Made by a program: the position numbers and the translations under genes. From positions 32,553 through 96,552 of the forward strand of contig CABSLQ010000001.1 in assembly GCA_902478605.1 (NCBI GenBank): a stretch of DNA of 64,000 bases, read 5' to 3'. This document shows positions 1 to 10,500 of the stretch, in pieces. The DNA is from an uncultured Oscillospiraceae bacterium. GTDB taxonomy: Bacteria > Bacillota > Clostridia > Oscillospirales > Acutalibacteraceae. The notes below the pieces were generated by a model. The model worked only from the letters and a program-made list of their open reading frames with translations, ran no database searches and had not been told where the DNA came from. The number at the start of each line of letters is the position of its first letter. Within the stretch, counting starts at the first letter, position 1.

Positions 1-902
1 CTCGAGGAGAACCAGTTGGTGTAGGAAAAGGTGGAATCCTTGGGATCGGGCAGGGCGGCGTTCCACACCTTGACGCTCACGGGAATGCTGCGCGTGCCCT
101 GATCGCCGCTGAGCTCCACGGTGGTTTTATACTCGCCGGCCGGGGTGGACTTGGAGGCGGTCACCTCCACGACGATGCCTGCACTTTCGCCGGCTGGTAT
201 GGTGTACTGGATCCCCTTGGGATTGCCCACGATGTTGTTGTTCACATCGTAGTATTCCGGGAACATTTTCGGCGATTCGCCCCGGCTGTAGTTGGCGGCG
301 TTGCCGCCTTCCGCCGTGAAGCCGCGGGAGGGGTTGGAGTTGTAGACCAGCCGGATGGGCACCGCCATGATGGAGGGGGCGTTGCTGCCGCTGAAGGGCT
401 TGACCGTCACCCGCAGGTTGGTCAGCTCCTCGCCGGCCGCCCGCACCCCGATCTGGATGGACTCGCTTTCGTTTTTCAGCAGATCGATGTGGCCGCTTGC
501 GAGCGACGCGTCCGATTTGGTGGTTTCGGGGAAGATGTCGGCCAGCGGGCCCTCAAACCAGGTGACCACGTCGGCGGCCAGTGCCTTGCCGGGCGTCTTG
601 GTGGTCGTGGTGGAGGTTTTACCCGATGTTTTGCCCGTGGTGGGCCGGCGGGTCGTGGTATTCTTGCCGCCGGTGGGCTTGCTGCCGCCGGGCTCCTGCG
701 TCGCCCCGGTATCCTCACCTGAGGGATCGGTCCATGTACCGCTCTCCCACGTATCCTGCGTGCCCGTGGGTTCGGTGGCGGCGGCGTTCGGGGTTGTGCC
801 GGTTCCCGACCCGCTGGAGGTCGCGGGCGCGCGGGAACAGCCGGTCACCAGTTGGGAAAGGAGCAGCATAGTCAATGCACCTGCCAATACACGTGTTTTC
901 AT
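1..902 (-). CDS. Secreted DUF4091/GH123-type lipoprotein (C-terminus outside window)
   Basis: About 300 residues are visible and the frame runs open off the left edge. It starts MKTRVLAGA, followed by a hydrophobic stretch and a lipobox (LVTGC), so the protein should be exported and lipid-anchored. A Ser/Thr/Gly/Pro-rich linker (roughly residues 25-85) leads to a beta-rich domain with the segment IPAGESAGIVVEV and then TPAGEYKTTVEL. The protein at 2106-3770 has the same arrangement (VPAGESRGLYVAA, APAGRYDGTVSL) just before its catalytic part. I infer that the missing C-terminus is a GH123/DUF4091-type glycosidase domain. The gene diverges from the two genes at 1279-3770. Confidence 0.75.
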   Translation of the reverse strand, partial: MKTRVLAGALTMLLLSQLVTGCSRAPATSSGSGTGTTPNAAATEPTGTQDTWESGTWTDPSGEDTGATQEPGGSKPTGGKNTTTRRPTTGKTSGKTSTTTTKTPGKALAADVVTWFEGPLADIFPETTKSDASLASGHIDLLKNESESIQIGVRAAGEELTNLRVTVKPFSGSNAPSIMAVPIRLVYNSNPSRGFTAEGGNAANYSRGESPKMFPEYYDVNNNIVGNPKGIQYTIPAGESAGIVVEVTASKSTPAGEYKTTVELSGDQGTRSIPVSVKVWNAALPDPKDSTFSYTNWFSS

Positions 903-1278
903 GGGCAATCGTTCCTTTCTGCCGCACAGAGAGGCTTCCGATGCTTACAGGGTCTCTCCTTTGTGCTTTCTGTTGATTGTATGGTAACAAACGCCGTCCA
1001 GTCGGTGCAATCCAAGATTTCTTGGATGGGATAACGCATTCTTACACCATAAAAATCCGGTATCAAAAATCGGTTATATCCTTTCCGGCGGTTTTCCGCT
1101 ATACTCAAGGCAGAAACCACCCGATTTGAGCCGAAGCAAGCGCCGCGCGTAAACACGCGGGACAATGCGGGCATGCCGCCGCTGTCTCTCCGCCTGCTTA
1201 ATCCCCCCGCGCCGCTGCATAGCCGGGGCCGCACGGATCGCGTTGGCTTCCGCTTATGTAAAGGAAAGGAGTTCTATC
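903..1278. other. Divergent intergenic region, 376 bp
   Basis: This is the shared upstream region of the leftward lipoprotein gene and the rightward pair. A TATACT hexamer at 1100-1105 could be a -10 for the rightward genes, but no good -35 sits at 16-18 bp. The ribosome binding site AAAGGAG just before 1279 fixes the start of the rightward gene. I see no RNA structure or repeat here. Confidence 0.4.
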
Positions 1279-2109
1279 ATGCGCATTGAAAAGACAGCCC
1301 TGCTCTATCCTGCGCCTCTGGGCATGCCGCTGACGCCCCTGACGCCGCCGCCCAGCACGGGCGGTCCCCAGGCGATGGACGGCGATATCCACCCGGCGGT
1401 GGATCCCCGGCTGGAACGCAGCTTCCAGGACTGCGCCCGTCTGTATATGGCCCGGGGGGATTTTTCCGGCTGTATGGCGGTCATCCACGGACTGGAACTG
1501 GGTCTGTACGTCCGCCGCGCCCGCTGCTTCACCCTATATGGGGCGCACGCCCCCCAGATCGCGGTCCATCCGCTTGCGCTGGGTGAGCCCGTCCGCCTTT
1601 CGCAGACGGTTCCCCCTGCCCTGCCCCACCGCTGTACCGCCCTGCTGCTGACGGTCACCACCGCGCCGGACACCCCGCCCGGCAAATACCGCACCAACCT
1701 GGAGATCGAGGGGGAGGCGGCGGTGTCCTACCTGCCCGTGGTCATCGACGTGGCCGATACCCTGCTCCAACCGGTCGAGACCAGCGCGCCGGCGGCGGAT
1801 GCCGACCCGCTCTCCATCCTGTTTTCCGCCGCGGAAGAGGGGCCCCTCCCCTTTCGGGAAGGGGAGGATTACGCCGGCCTGCTGTATCGGGCGGCCCGGC
1901 ACGACCGCATGCTGCATCAGGCAGCCCGGCGCGTCGATCCCCTGCTGACCGACACGCTGCTGGCCGGCCTGCGCGCGGCACAGCCCCGCGGAGAAGACGA
2001 CGCCGCCCTGCTGCACAAGGTGCGCCGTACGCTGGTGTATCGTCTGGATTCCCGCTTTGACGCGGGCAACCGGGAGCCCATCATGAACCAAGGAGGGAAC
2101 GCCAGATGA
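1279..2109 (+). CDS. GH123-associated beta-domain protein, unknown function
   Basis: The start MRIEKTALL at 1279 is chosen over an upstream in-frame ATG at 1165 because AAAGGAG lies about 7 nt before it. The product is 276 residues, with no signal peptide and no membrane segment. Around residues 125-160 the segment TPPGKYRTNLEIEG matches the beta-sandwich signature of its neighbours (xPAGxY followed by alternating hydrophobics). After that the chain is Ala/Leu/Arg-rich and helical, and no catalytic Asp-Glu pair is visible. Its stop overlaps the next start (ATGA at 2106-2109), so the two genes are translationally coupled. It may be an accessory or half-size partner of the GH123-like protein. 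I do not recognise a named family. Confidence 0.7.
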   Translation: MRIEKTALLYPAPLGMPLTPLTPPPSTGGPQAMDGDIHPAVDPRLERSFQDCARLYMARGDFSGCMAVIHGLELGLYVRRARCFTLYGAHAPQIAVHPLALGEPVRLSQTVPPALPHRCTALLLTVTTAPDTPPGKYRTNLEIEGEAAVSYLPVVIDVADTLLQPVETSAPAADADPLSILFSAAEEGPLPFREGEDYAGLLYRAARHDRMLHQAARRVDPLLTDTLLAGLRAAQPRGEDDAALLHKVRRTLVYRLDSRFDAGNREPIMNQGGNAR

Positions 2110-3770
2110 AGCCGTTATGTTTTACCGCCTCGCCGCTGGAGGATATCTTCCCCGATACCCCCTCCACCGACCGGGACCACTACGATCTGCATATGGCCCG
2201 CGGCGAGGGTGAGGGCTTTCTCGTCGGTGTGCGCGCATCGGAGGAGGCACTGCAGGCCGTGCGCGCGCAGGTGAGCTGCGCGGCCCCGGGGGTCACCTTT
2301 GCCGTGCACCCCATCGGCCTGGTCCCCTTTTCCCAAAACACCATCCATATCGGCAGCCGGTCGGTACGGGCGAAAGCCCCCGGCGTACTGCCCGAATATT
2401 TCCGGAAGGAAGAAATCTTCGACGTGCCTGCCGGCGAATCCCGCGGGCTGTATGTGGCGGCGCGCACCGCGGCGGACGCCCCCGCCGGCCGTTATGACGG
2501 CACGGTGTCGCTGGAAGCCGCGGGCTTTTCCGCCCGCATTTCCTTCACTCTGACCGTTCACGATGTCACCCTGCCCGAGCCGCAGGATTCCCTCTTCACC
2601 TACGTCTGCTGGACGCAGCTGCTCTGTCCCGACAACGCCCGCGAGGTATACGGGATCGAGCCCTGGTCGGACGCATACTGGACTTACGTAAAAAACTGCG
2701 CCCGCGTTCTGCGGACGCAGCGGCAGAATATGATCAACATCGAGCTGGAGCATACCCTCAGCTATCGGCTCAAAGCGGATGCCAAGGGCCGGCTGGTGTT
2801 CGATTTCACCATGTTTGACCGCTTCGCCTCCCTCATGCTGGATCCGGCTTATATGGGCGCCAAATACCTGTGCGGCATGCACCTGATGGGCCGCGACTGG
2901 ATGCTCGACATGCCGCCGGGCAGCACCTGGAGCCAGCGGCCCCTCATCGCCTGGATCTTCGAGCCGCAGGCGGACGGCACCGTCGAACGGGTATGGAAGC
3001 CGGCAAGCGATCCGGTGGTGGAGGATTTTCATCACCAGCTGTTCGCCGCGTTGTCCGCCCATCTGCGGGAAAAGGGCTGGGCCGACATCTGGGTACAGCA
3101 TGTGGCGGACGAAATCGACAACGATATCCACTACCAGCAGACGCTGGAGGTATACCGACTGATCCATCATTACCTGCCCGAAGCGCGCACCATCGACGCG
3201 GTGCGGCGGGAATCCCCCTACACCTTCGGCAAGGAACTGGACATTCACGTGCCGCTGCTGTGGCATCACGACCTGTCCTCGGCGGCTTACGCCGCGATGC
3301 AGGGCGGGCGCACCGAGGTCTGGCAGTACACCTGCCTGCAGCCGCAGTTTGAATACCTGTCCCGTCTGGGGGATTACCCCCTGTCGGCCACCCGGCTGCT
3401 GGGCTGGTACAACTTCCGGCATCATCTCACCGGCTTCCTCCATTATGCCTGGAACAACTACGGTCCCTGCGTCAACCGGTACGATCCGTACACCGACGCC
3501 TGCTGCTTCGGCTCCTTCCCCTGCGACGCCTTCATTGTCTATCCGGACAGGGAGAACCTCTCCGTGCTCGAAAGCGTGCGCAGCGAGGCACAGCGGGATG
3601 CCTTCGAGGATTACGAGCTGCTGTGTCTGGCCGCGGAAAAGGCGCCCGACACGGTCCGCCGTCTGGTGGAAACGGTGGTGGCGGCCGCCGACGATTATGT
3701 GCGCAGCCCCGGCTTTATCCTGAGCCTGCGCACCCGCCTGCTGGAAATCGCCGCTGGCACATGCGCATAA
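2106..3770 (+). CDS. GH123-like glycoside hydrolase (DUF4091 family), cytoplasmic
   Basis: The product is 554 residues with no signal peptide. Residues 1-155 form the beta-rich N-terminal domain, with VPAGESRGLYVAA and APAGRYDG. The rest is a (beta/alpha)8-type catalytic region rich in Trp and His. The Asp335-Glu336 pair in HVADEIDND matches the adjacent Asp-Glu of GH123 enzymes, where Asp polarises the substrate acetamido group and Glu is the acid/base (established for Bacteroides GH123). Known GH123 members remove beta-N-acetylgalactosamine from glycans. The exact substrate here is not evident. It overlaps the upstream gene by 4 nt and is followed by a terminator hairpin. Since it is probably cytoplasmic, it may act on imported oligosaccharides. 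Confidence 0.85.
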   Translation: MKPLCFTASPLEDIFPDTPSTDRDHYDLHMARGEGEGFLVGVRASEEALQAVRAQVSCAAPGVTFAVHPIGLVPFSQNTIHIGSRSVRAKAPGVLPEYFRKEEIFDVPAGESRGLYVAARTAADAPAGRYDGTVSLEAAGFSARISFTLTVHDVTLPEPQDSLFTYVCWTQLLCPDNAREVYGIEPWSDAYWTYVKNCARVLRTQRQNMINIELEHTLSYRLKADAKGRLVFDFTMFDRFASLMLDPAYMGAKYLCGMHLMGRDWMLDMPPGSTWSQRPLIAWIFEPQADGTVERVWKPASDPVVEDFHHQLFAALSAHLREKGWADIWVQHVADEIDNDIHYQQTLEVYRLIHHYLPEARTIDAVRRESPYTFGKELDIHVPLLWHHDLSSAAYAAMQGGRTEVWQYTCLQPQFEYLSRLGDYPLSATRLLGWYNFRHHLTGFLHYAWNNYGPCVNRYDPYTDACCFGSFPCDAFIVYPDRENLSVLESVRSEAQRDAFEDYELLCLAAEKAPDTVRRLVETVVAAADDYVRSPGFILSLRTRLLEIAAGTCA

Positions 3771-3778
3771 AAAAGATG

Positions 3779-3812
3779 GCTGCAGCACGAAACATGCTGC
3801 AGCTTTCTTCTG
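3779..3812 (+). terminator. Terminator after the GH123-like gene
   Basis: A perfect 9-bp stem (GCTGCAGCA, 3779-3787, with TGCTGCAGC, 3795-3803) has a 7-nt loop and is followed by the T-rich tail TTTCTTCT. It begins 8 nt after the stop codon. Confidence 0.8.
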
Positions 3813-3840
3813 CCTGTCGGTCGTTTTTCTGTCGGATACC

Positions 3841-3875
3841 GGAACGGCCCGTCCCCGGCGGGGACGGGCCGTTCC
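3841..3875. terminator. Long perfect hairpin between convergent genes
   Basis: A 16-bp perfect stem (3841-3856 with 3860-3875) has a GGC loop and lies between the convergent GH123 and ABC genes. No strong T-run flanks it on either strand, so it may act as a weak terminator or an mRNA 3' stabiliser for the leftward operon. Confidence 0.55.
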
Positions 3876-3910
3876 AATGCAATTGGCTCCAGGCAATACC
3901 ACGGCACCCG

Positions 3911-5710
3911 TTACGAGGCCTTGTCAAACTGGCTGTTGTACAGGTCCGCATAGAACCCGCCCTTCTGCAGCAGCTGATCGTGGGTGCCCTGTTCGATGAT
4001 ATCGCCGTCCTTCATCACCAGAATGAGGTCGGCGTTCTTGATGGTGGACAGCCGGTGGGCGATGACAAAGCTGGTGCGGTGCTCGGTCAGCTGATCCATC
4101 GCCTTCTGCGTAATCAGCTCGGTGCGGGTATCCACCGAAGAGGTCGCCTCGTCGAGAATCAGCATGGGGTTGCCCTGCACCATGGCGCGGGCAATGGTGA
4201 ACAGCTGCTTCTGTCCGGCGGAGATGGCGATGCTGTCGTCCAGCACCGTGTCAAAGCCGTTTGGCAGCGTCTCGATAAAGTGATAGATCCCGCAGGCGCG
4301 GCAGGCTTTTTCCAGTTCCTCGTCGCTGACGCCGGTCTTGTTGTAAACCAGGTTTTCCCGCACCGTCCCTTCAAACAGCCAGGTGTCCTGCAGCACCATG
4401 CTGAACAGGTTGTGCACGCTTTCCCGGGTCATCTCCGTGGTGGGGATACCGTCGATTTTGATGCAGCCGCTGCTCAGCTCAAAAAAGCGCATCAGCAGGT
4501 TGACCATGGTGGTCTTGCCCGCGCCGGTGGGGCCGACAATGGCCACCTTCTGGCCGGGCTGGATATGGGCGGAAAAGTCCTTGATGATAATTTTTCCGGG
4601 ATTGTCCGGGTAGCTGAAGCGGACATGCTCAAATTCCACTTCGCCCCGCACTTCCGCGGGGGCCGGCCGTTTGCCGGTTTCCTCCGGCAGCTCCTCTTCC
4701 TGCAGGAAATCAAAGATATGATCGCCGGCAGCCGCGGCGGTCTGCATCTGGGTCATGCCCTGGGCCAGCGTGCTCAGCGGCGAGGTAAACAGCCGCACAT
4801 ACATAACAAAGGCCACGATGACGCCGAAGGAAATCTGCCCGTCCATCGCCAAGGCGGAACCCAGCACGCACACCACCACATAGCCCAGGTTGCCCACGAT
4901 GTTCATTAGCGGCTGCATCACGCCGGAGAGGAACTGGCTGCGCCAGTCGGCGTCGTACAGCATGCCGTTCAGACCGCTGAAGGTGTTTTTGATCTTCCGG
5001 TTCGCGCGGGAGATCCGCACAACATCATGCCCGGAATACATTTCCTCGATATAGCCGTTGAGCGTGCTCAGATTCTCCTGGCGGGCGGCAAAATATTTCT
5101 GCGAGCGCAGCATGACGATGGCCATGATCAAAAAGCCCAGCAGCGTCACCGCAATGGCGGCGAAGGCCATGTGCCACTCGGTGACAAACATCATCACCAG
5201 GCAGCCAATGAACTGCGCCGTCGCGCTGATGATCGAGGGCAGGCTGTTGGCCATGGCCTGCTGCAGCGTGCTGACGTCGTTGGTCACCCGGCTTAAGATA
5301 TCCCCGTGGGAAACGGTGTTGAAGTATTTCATGGGGACACAGTTGATTTTCCGGGATAGATCGCGGCGCAGATCCCGGGAGAGCCCCAGGGTGACCGTGG
5401 ACATGATATAGTGCTCCACATAGGTGAAGACGGCGCTGAAGCCATAGATCCCCAGCAGCAGGATACCAATGGAGGCGATGGCGCCCAGATCGATTTCACC
5501 AAACAGGGAGTCCGAAATCAGATCGGTGATTTGGCTCAGGAGATTGGGCCCGATGATGGTCAGGACCGCGCCGATGACGGCGAACAGGAGGGCGATCGCC
5601 ACCGGGAGCTTTAATTTGCTGGAGTAGGAAAACAGCTCCCGGAGTATCCCGCCGATGCCGCGCTTGCTTTTTTCTGCGACACGCATGCCGCGCTGACCGA
5701 AACCGCTCAT
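3911..5710 (-). CDS. ABC exporter half-transporter (canonical subunit of heterodimer)
   Basis: This 599-residue type IV exporter half has an N-terminal six-helix transmembrane domain (about 35-320) and a C-terminal ATPase domain. Walker A is GPTGAGKT (about 393-400). The signature is the variant ISAGQ. Walker B is LILDEATSSVD with catalytic Glu521, and an H-loop (IAHRLS) follows. Its partner directly upstream carries Asp instead of the catalytic Glu, the usual asymmetry of heterodimeric multidrug exporters such as BmrCD/TmrAB. It is the last gene of the MarR-led operon, 14 nt after its partner, with a GGAGG ribosome site. Drug or peptide export is inferred from context. The substrate is unknown. 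Confidence 0.93.
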   Translation of the reverse strand: MSGFGQRGMRVAEKSKRGIGGILRELFSYSSKLKLPVAIALLFAVIGAVLTIIGPNLLSQITDLISDSLFGEIDLGAIASIGILLLGIYGFSAVFTYVEHYIMSTVTLGLSRDLRRDLSRKINCVPMKYFNTVSHGDILSRVTNDVSTLQQAMANSLPSIISATAQFIGCLVMMFVTEWHMAFAAIAVTLLGFLIMAIVMLRSQKYFAARQENLSTLNGYIEEMYSGHDVVRISRANRKIKNTFSGLNGMLYDADWRSQFLSGVMQPLMNIVGNLGYVVVCVLGSALAMDGQISFGVIVAFVMYVRLFTSPLSTLAQGMTQMQTAAAAGDHIFDFLQEEELPEETGKRPAPAEVRGEVEFEHVRFSYPDNPGKIIIKDFSAHIQPGQKVAIVGPTGAGKTTMVNLLMRFFELSSGCIKIDGIPTTEMTRESVHNLFSMVLQDTWLFEGTVRENLVYNKTGVSDEELEKACRACGIYHFIETLPNGFDTVLDDSIAISAGQKQLFTIARAMVQGNPMLILDEATSSVDTRTELITQKAMDQLTEHRTSFVIAHRLSTIKNADLILVMKDGDIIEQGTHDQLLQKGGFYADLYNSQFDKAS

Positions 5711-5724
5711 GTGCAGTCCTCCTT

Positions 5725-7485
5725 TCAGGCGCCCAGCTCTTCTTGCGAGAGCTGGGATCTGGCGATTTCCTGATAGACCGGGCAGGCCTGCATCAGCTCG
5801 TCATGGGTGCCGATGCCGACGGCCCGCCCTTCATCCAGGACAATGATCTTGTCCGCATGCCGGATGGTGCCGATGCGCTGGGCCACGATCAGGCGGGTGG
5901 TATCCCGCAGCTGTTCGTCCAGGCCGGCCCGCATCTTGGCGTCCGTGCGGTAGTCCAGCGCGGAAAAGGAATCGTCGAAAACGAGGATTTCCGGTTTTCT
6001 GGCCAGGGCACGCGCGATGGAAAGCCGCTGCTTCTGGCCGCCGGACACATTGGCGCCGCCCTGGGCGATGGGGGCCTCGATGCCGCCGGGCAGCTTGTCC
6101 ACGAATTCCGCCGCCTGGGCGAGATCCAGCGCCTGCCGCACGTTTTCATCGGAAGCCTCTCCGCGGCTTTCCCCGAACAGCACGTTCTCCCGGATGTTGC
6201 CGGAAAACAGAATGGCTTTCTGGGTGACATAGCCGACGCGGTCATACAGCGCGTCGAAGGTATAGTCCGCCACATTCTGCCCGTCCACCAGCACCTCGCC
6301 GGAGGTGGCGTCGTAAAACCGGGCGATCAGGCTGACCAGGGTGGTTTTGCCGCTGCCGGTGGCACCGATAAAGGCGACGGTTTCCCCGCGCTTGGCCGTA
6401 AAGCTGATATGCTGCAGGACGTCCTTGTCCGACGACGGATAGTGGAAGGACACATCCCGGAATTCCACCGTACCTTTTTCCGACGCGTCGGTTTTCGTCC
6501 CTTCCCGCAGGCTGGGCTTCGTATCCAGCACGGCGTTGATGCGCTGCGCCGATACCTGCGCCGCCGGCATCAGCATGATGATCATCACCATCATCATGAT
6601 GGACATAATCACATAGGTCGCATAGGTGCCGAACACCACGATATCGCTGAAGGTAGTCAGGCGCAGGGCGGTATCGGCGGCGGATACATTGTTCACCAGC
6701 GCCGCGCCTACCCAGTAGATCACCAGGGACAGGGCGTTCATGGCCAGCGTGACCGCCGGCATCAAAATGGCAAAGGTGCGCTGGTTGAACAGCTGGGTCT
6801 TCATCAGGGTGACGTTGGCTTTTTCAAATTTTTCATTCTGGTAGTCCTCCGCATTATAAGCATGGACCACGTTGATGCCGGTCAGGTTTTCCCGGGCCAC
6901 CAGGTTGATGTTGTCGGTGAGCTTCTGCACCCGTCTCACCCGGGGCAGCACCACGGCGATGATGATGACCATCATCGCCAGCAGCGCCGCCACAAAGCCC
7001 GCCGTAATGGCGGAAAGGCTCCAGCTTTTGCCCACGATTTTGATGATCGCCCATACCGCCATGATGGGGGATTTGATCAGGATTTGCAGGCCCATCGCCG
7101 CCAGCGTCTGCACCTGGGTGATATCGTTGGTGGTGCGGTTGATGAGGCTGGGCACCGAAAAGGCCATCATTTCCTGCTGGCCGAAATCCGCAATTTTATG
7201 AAAGACGGCGTCCCGGACGGAAAAGCCGAAGCCGGCCGCCACCTTGGCGGTCAGATAACCGCAGATGACGCACAGCACGGCGCTGGCCAGGGTACAGCCC
7301 AGCATCTCTGCGCCCGTGCGCAGGATGTCGGACATGGTGCTGCCCGGGGTCTTAATCAAAACGGTCAGGTTGCTCATATAGTCCGGCAGACGCAGGTCGA
7401 AATAGATCTGACCGAGTACCAGCGCAGCGCAAAGGCCAGCCATCAGCCATTCCTTCCGCCGCATCTTTTTCAGCAGCTTAATCAT
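5725..7485 (-). CDS. ABC exporter half-transporter (degenerate-site subunit)
   Basis: This 586-residue exporter half has six transmembrane helices in residues 15-320 and a C-terminal ATPase domain with Walker A GATGSGKT, signature VSGGQ and Walker B VFDDSFSALD. The position normally held by catalytic Glu is Asp (about residue 505), so this ATP site is expected to hydrolyse poorly and the pair to work as an asymmetric heterodimer. AGGAGG precedes the ATG at 7485. It follows the ATPase-permease fusion and precedes the canonical subunit in the same operon. Confidence 0.93.
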   Translation of the reverse strand: MIKLLKKMRRKEWLMAGLCAALVLGQIYFDLRLPDYMSNLTVLIKTPGSTMSDILRTGAEMLGCTLASAVLCVICGYLTAKVAAGFGFSVRDAVFHKIADFGQQEMMAFSVPSLINRTTNDITQVQTLAAMGLQILIKSPIMAVWAIIKIVGKSWSLSAITAGFVAALLAMMVIIIAVVLPRVRRVQKLTDNINLVARENLTGINVVHAYNAEDYQNEKFEKANVTLMKTQLFNQRTFAILMPAVTLAMNALSLVIYWVGAALVNNVSAADTALRLTTFSDIVVFGTYATYVIMSIMMMVMIIMLMPAAQVSAQRINAVLDTKPSLREGTKTDASEKGTVEFRDVSFHYPSSDKDVLQHISFTAKRGETVAFIGATGSGKTTLVSLIARFYDATSGEVLVDGQNVADYTFDALYDRVGYVTQKAILFSGNIRENVLFGESRGEASDENVRQALDLAQAAEFVDKLPGGIEAPIAQGGANVSGGQKQRLSIARALARKPEILVFDDSFSALDYRTDAKMRAGLDEQLRDTTRLIVAQRIGTIRHADKIIVLDEGRAVGIGTHDELMQACPVYQEIARSQLSQEELGA

Positions 7486-7540
7486 GTTTGCCTCCTAAAA
7501 GAATGGAATTGGGATACAGGAAATCCCTCCTCCCCCTCTT

Positions 7541-10500
7541 TTATTCCGTCCGCAGCGCCACAACCGGATCCTTTTTGGCGGCGCTTCTGGAAGGGATAAT
7601 GCCCGAGAACAGGGTCAGCGCCACGCTGATGAGGATCAACACAATCGCAACCGGCAGCGGCAGATAGGCGTTAAGCGACAAAATGCCGGTCAAATGATGC
7701 AGGATCAGGTTGATGGGAATACACAGCAGATAGGTGATCAGCACACCCAGCAGACCGGAGGTGAAGCCGATGATCACCGTTTCCGCATTGAACATGCTGG
7801 AAACGTTCCGTTTGGAAGCGCCGATGGCGCGCAGGATACCGATCTCCTTGGTCCGCTCCTGCACCGAAATCAGGGTAATGACGCCGATCATAATGGAGGA
7901 GACGATCAAGGACACCGCCACAAACGCGATCAGGACATAGGTGATGGCGTTGATAATGGTGGTCACCGAGGACATCATCAGCCCCACATAATCGGTATAG
8001 GTGATCTTCTCCAGTTCATCCTTGTCGGCGTTATAGTCGGCGATGGCCTGCTCGATGGCTTCCTTGTTTTCAAAGGAGGACGCATACAGGCTGATGGAGG
8101 CCGGGTCGTCCAAATCGACATAGCCCAGCTCCCGCAGGTTTTCCTCATAGCTGGATTCGGAGAACACCAGCACCTCGTCGTAATAGGTGGCGCACTGCGC
8201 GGTGGTATAGGCTTCCATGGCCATGTCGAGGGCCGCGGCCAGCTGCTGGGGATTTTGTCCGCCCATCTGCTCCTGTACCTGGGCGGCGTACTGTATCCGG
8301 AATTGCTCCTCGGCTGCCTGGGTGAACAGCCCGGTCAGCTCCTCGTCGCTCATGGCGGCCGTATACTCCCGGATTTCTTCCTCCCCCATGCCCGTCTGCT
8401 CCGTGATGGCCTGCACCATGGCTTCCTCCATGTCGGCGCGGGTTCTGCCCTCCAGCGCCTGGGCAACGGCGCCGTCGATCTGCTCCTGGGCGGGGATGCT
8501 CATGATTTTCACATACGCCTCCGCCCTGCCCTGCTCGTCGAGATCGGCGATGTACTCCCGGAACGCCGTCTCCTTCTGCTCATCCGACAGATTGCCGGTG
8601 CTTTCCTGGAAGGGGAGGCCGGTAAAAATGTCCACCGACGGGCTTTCCAGCTGGGCATTCACGGCGGGAGAATCCTTGGCCTGCTCAATGACATATTCGG
8701 TCAGCTCGCTGGTATAGCCGATGGAGCCGGACAGCATGGTGGAGGTCACGCCCTCCTTGGGCCGGATAATGCCCGACACCTTCAGCACCGTCCCGTTGTC
8801 ATACAGGTACTTGAGGCCGGCATCGGTGTTGCGCAGATCCACGTATAAGCCGGTGCTTTCATCCCGTACATAGCAGTCCGCGTTGAAGATTGTCCGGAAC
8901 TCCATATCGCAGATTTCCTCGTACGACCACTTCTGATTCGGCGTCTCTATCTCCGTATGATCGACGGCGGCCTGCATAATGGCGTCGATCTCCTCCTTGG
9001 ACTTGAGGCCCAGGGCGTACAGCGCCATGTCGTCCACCTCATTGTGTTCGTCCAGCACCAGCACGATTTCATTGTACTCCGTGGGCCAGGAACCATAGAC
9101 CACATCGTACTGATTTTCCAGCACCGGGCTGACCAGGCGGCCGTTGTCCCCCGGCAGCATTTCCTGCCACAGATTCATGGAGGAGCCCATTGGCGACAGC
9201 GACGTCAAATCCGACATGCCGTATTCCTCGCTCATATTCATCATGGAGGAAATGTCCATCCCGAAATATTCCAGCAGCAGATCCTGCATCAGCTCCTCGG
9301 AATCCGAACGGATGATGGTGCCGTCCACGTTTTCCGTATACACCAGCAGATCCGTGTCATAGGTATACTGAATACCGCTGATGACATCGTGCAGGCTGTC
9401 CTCGGCCTGTGTGTCCGCCCGTCTCTCCTCGATATAGGCCTTGAAGGAACGCAGGTCATTTTCCGTTTCCCCTGCCGAGCCCAGGGCGTTGACCAGATCG
9501 TACATCATGGACTTCTGATAGACGGCGTCCTCTTCGTGCTCGTTTGACTGGGCCGCGCCGATGAATTCCGCCATCAGCGTGCCGAGATCCATTGTCTGGG
9601 CCTGCAGCGTGAGCGGATAGGAGGACAGGGTTTCCTCCTGTATGATCGCAATATAGGTCGTTGTCCCCCGGGACACGGCAAAAATCAGGGCAATCCCGAT
9701 GATGCCGATGCTTCCCGCAAAGGAGGTCAGGGCCGTGCGCCCCTTTTTGGTGAACAGATTCTTGAGCGAAAGCCCGAAGGCGGTGGAAAAGGACATGGAG
9801 GGTTTTTTCCCCTTCTTTTCCTTTTCTGCCTTTTCCCGTTCGGCCTCCCGCTCCTGCTGCGCTTCCTCTTCGGTCAGCGGCGCCGAGTCGTCGGTGATCT
9901 GGCCGTCCAGGATGCGGATAATCCGGGTGGAATACCGCTCGGCGATCTCCGGATTATGGGTCACCATGATAACCAGGCGGTCCTGGGAAATCGCCTTGAG
10001 AATGTCCATGACCTGAATGCTCGTCTCGGTGTCCAGTGCCCCGGTCGGTTCGTCCGCCAGGATAATGTCAGGATTGTTGACAATGGCCCGGGCGATGGCC
10101 ACCCGCTGCATCTGCCCGCCGGAGAGCTGGTTCGGCTTCTTTCTTATCTGGGAGCCCAGCCCCACCTGTTCGAGCGCCTCCTTCGCCCGGCGCCGGCGCT
10201 CCGTTTTGGATACCCCGGACAGGGTCAGCGCCAGCTCCACGTTCTGCAGCACCGTCTGATGCGGAATCAGGTTATAGCTTTGGAAAACAAACCCGATGGA
10301 ATGGTTCCGATAGGTGTCCCAGTCCCGATCCTTGAAATCCTTGGTGGATTTTCCGTTGATGATGAGATCGCCCGAGGTGTATTGATCCAATCCGCCGATG
10401 ATATTGAGCATGGTGGTCTTTCCGCAGCCGGAGGGGCCCAGAATCGAGACAAATTCCTGCCGGCGGAATTGCAGATCAATCCCTTTGAGCACCTCAAGCG

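Noticed and set aside
355..987. Long plus-strand frame with Val/Pro-rich product
   Set aside because: It is the antisense shadow of the secreted lipoprotein gene. The minus-strand frame has a signal peptide, ribosome site and family match.
2115..3902. 595-codon minus-strand frame over the GH123-like gene
   Set aside because: Its composition is that of an antisense frame in GC-rich DNA. The plus-strand gene has conserved catalytic residues and coupling to its neighbour.
5743..7599. 618-codon plus-strand frame, His/Gly/Asp-rich
   Set aside because: Antisense shadow of the ABC exporter subunit, with no ribosome site or domain.
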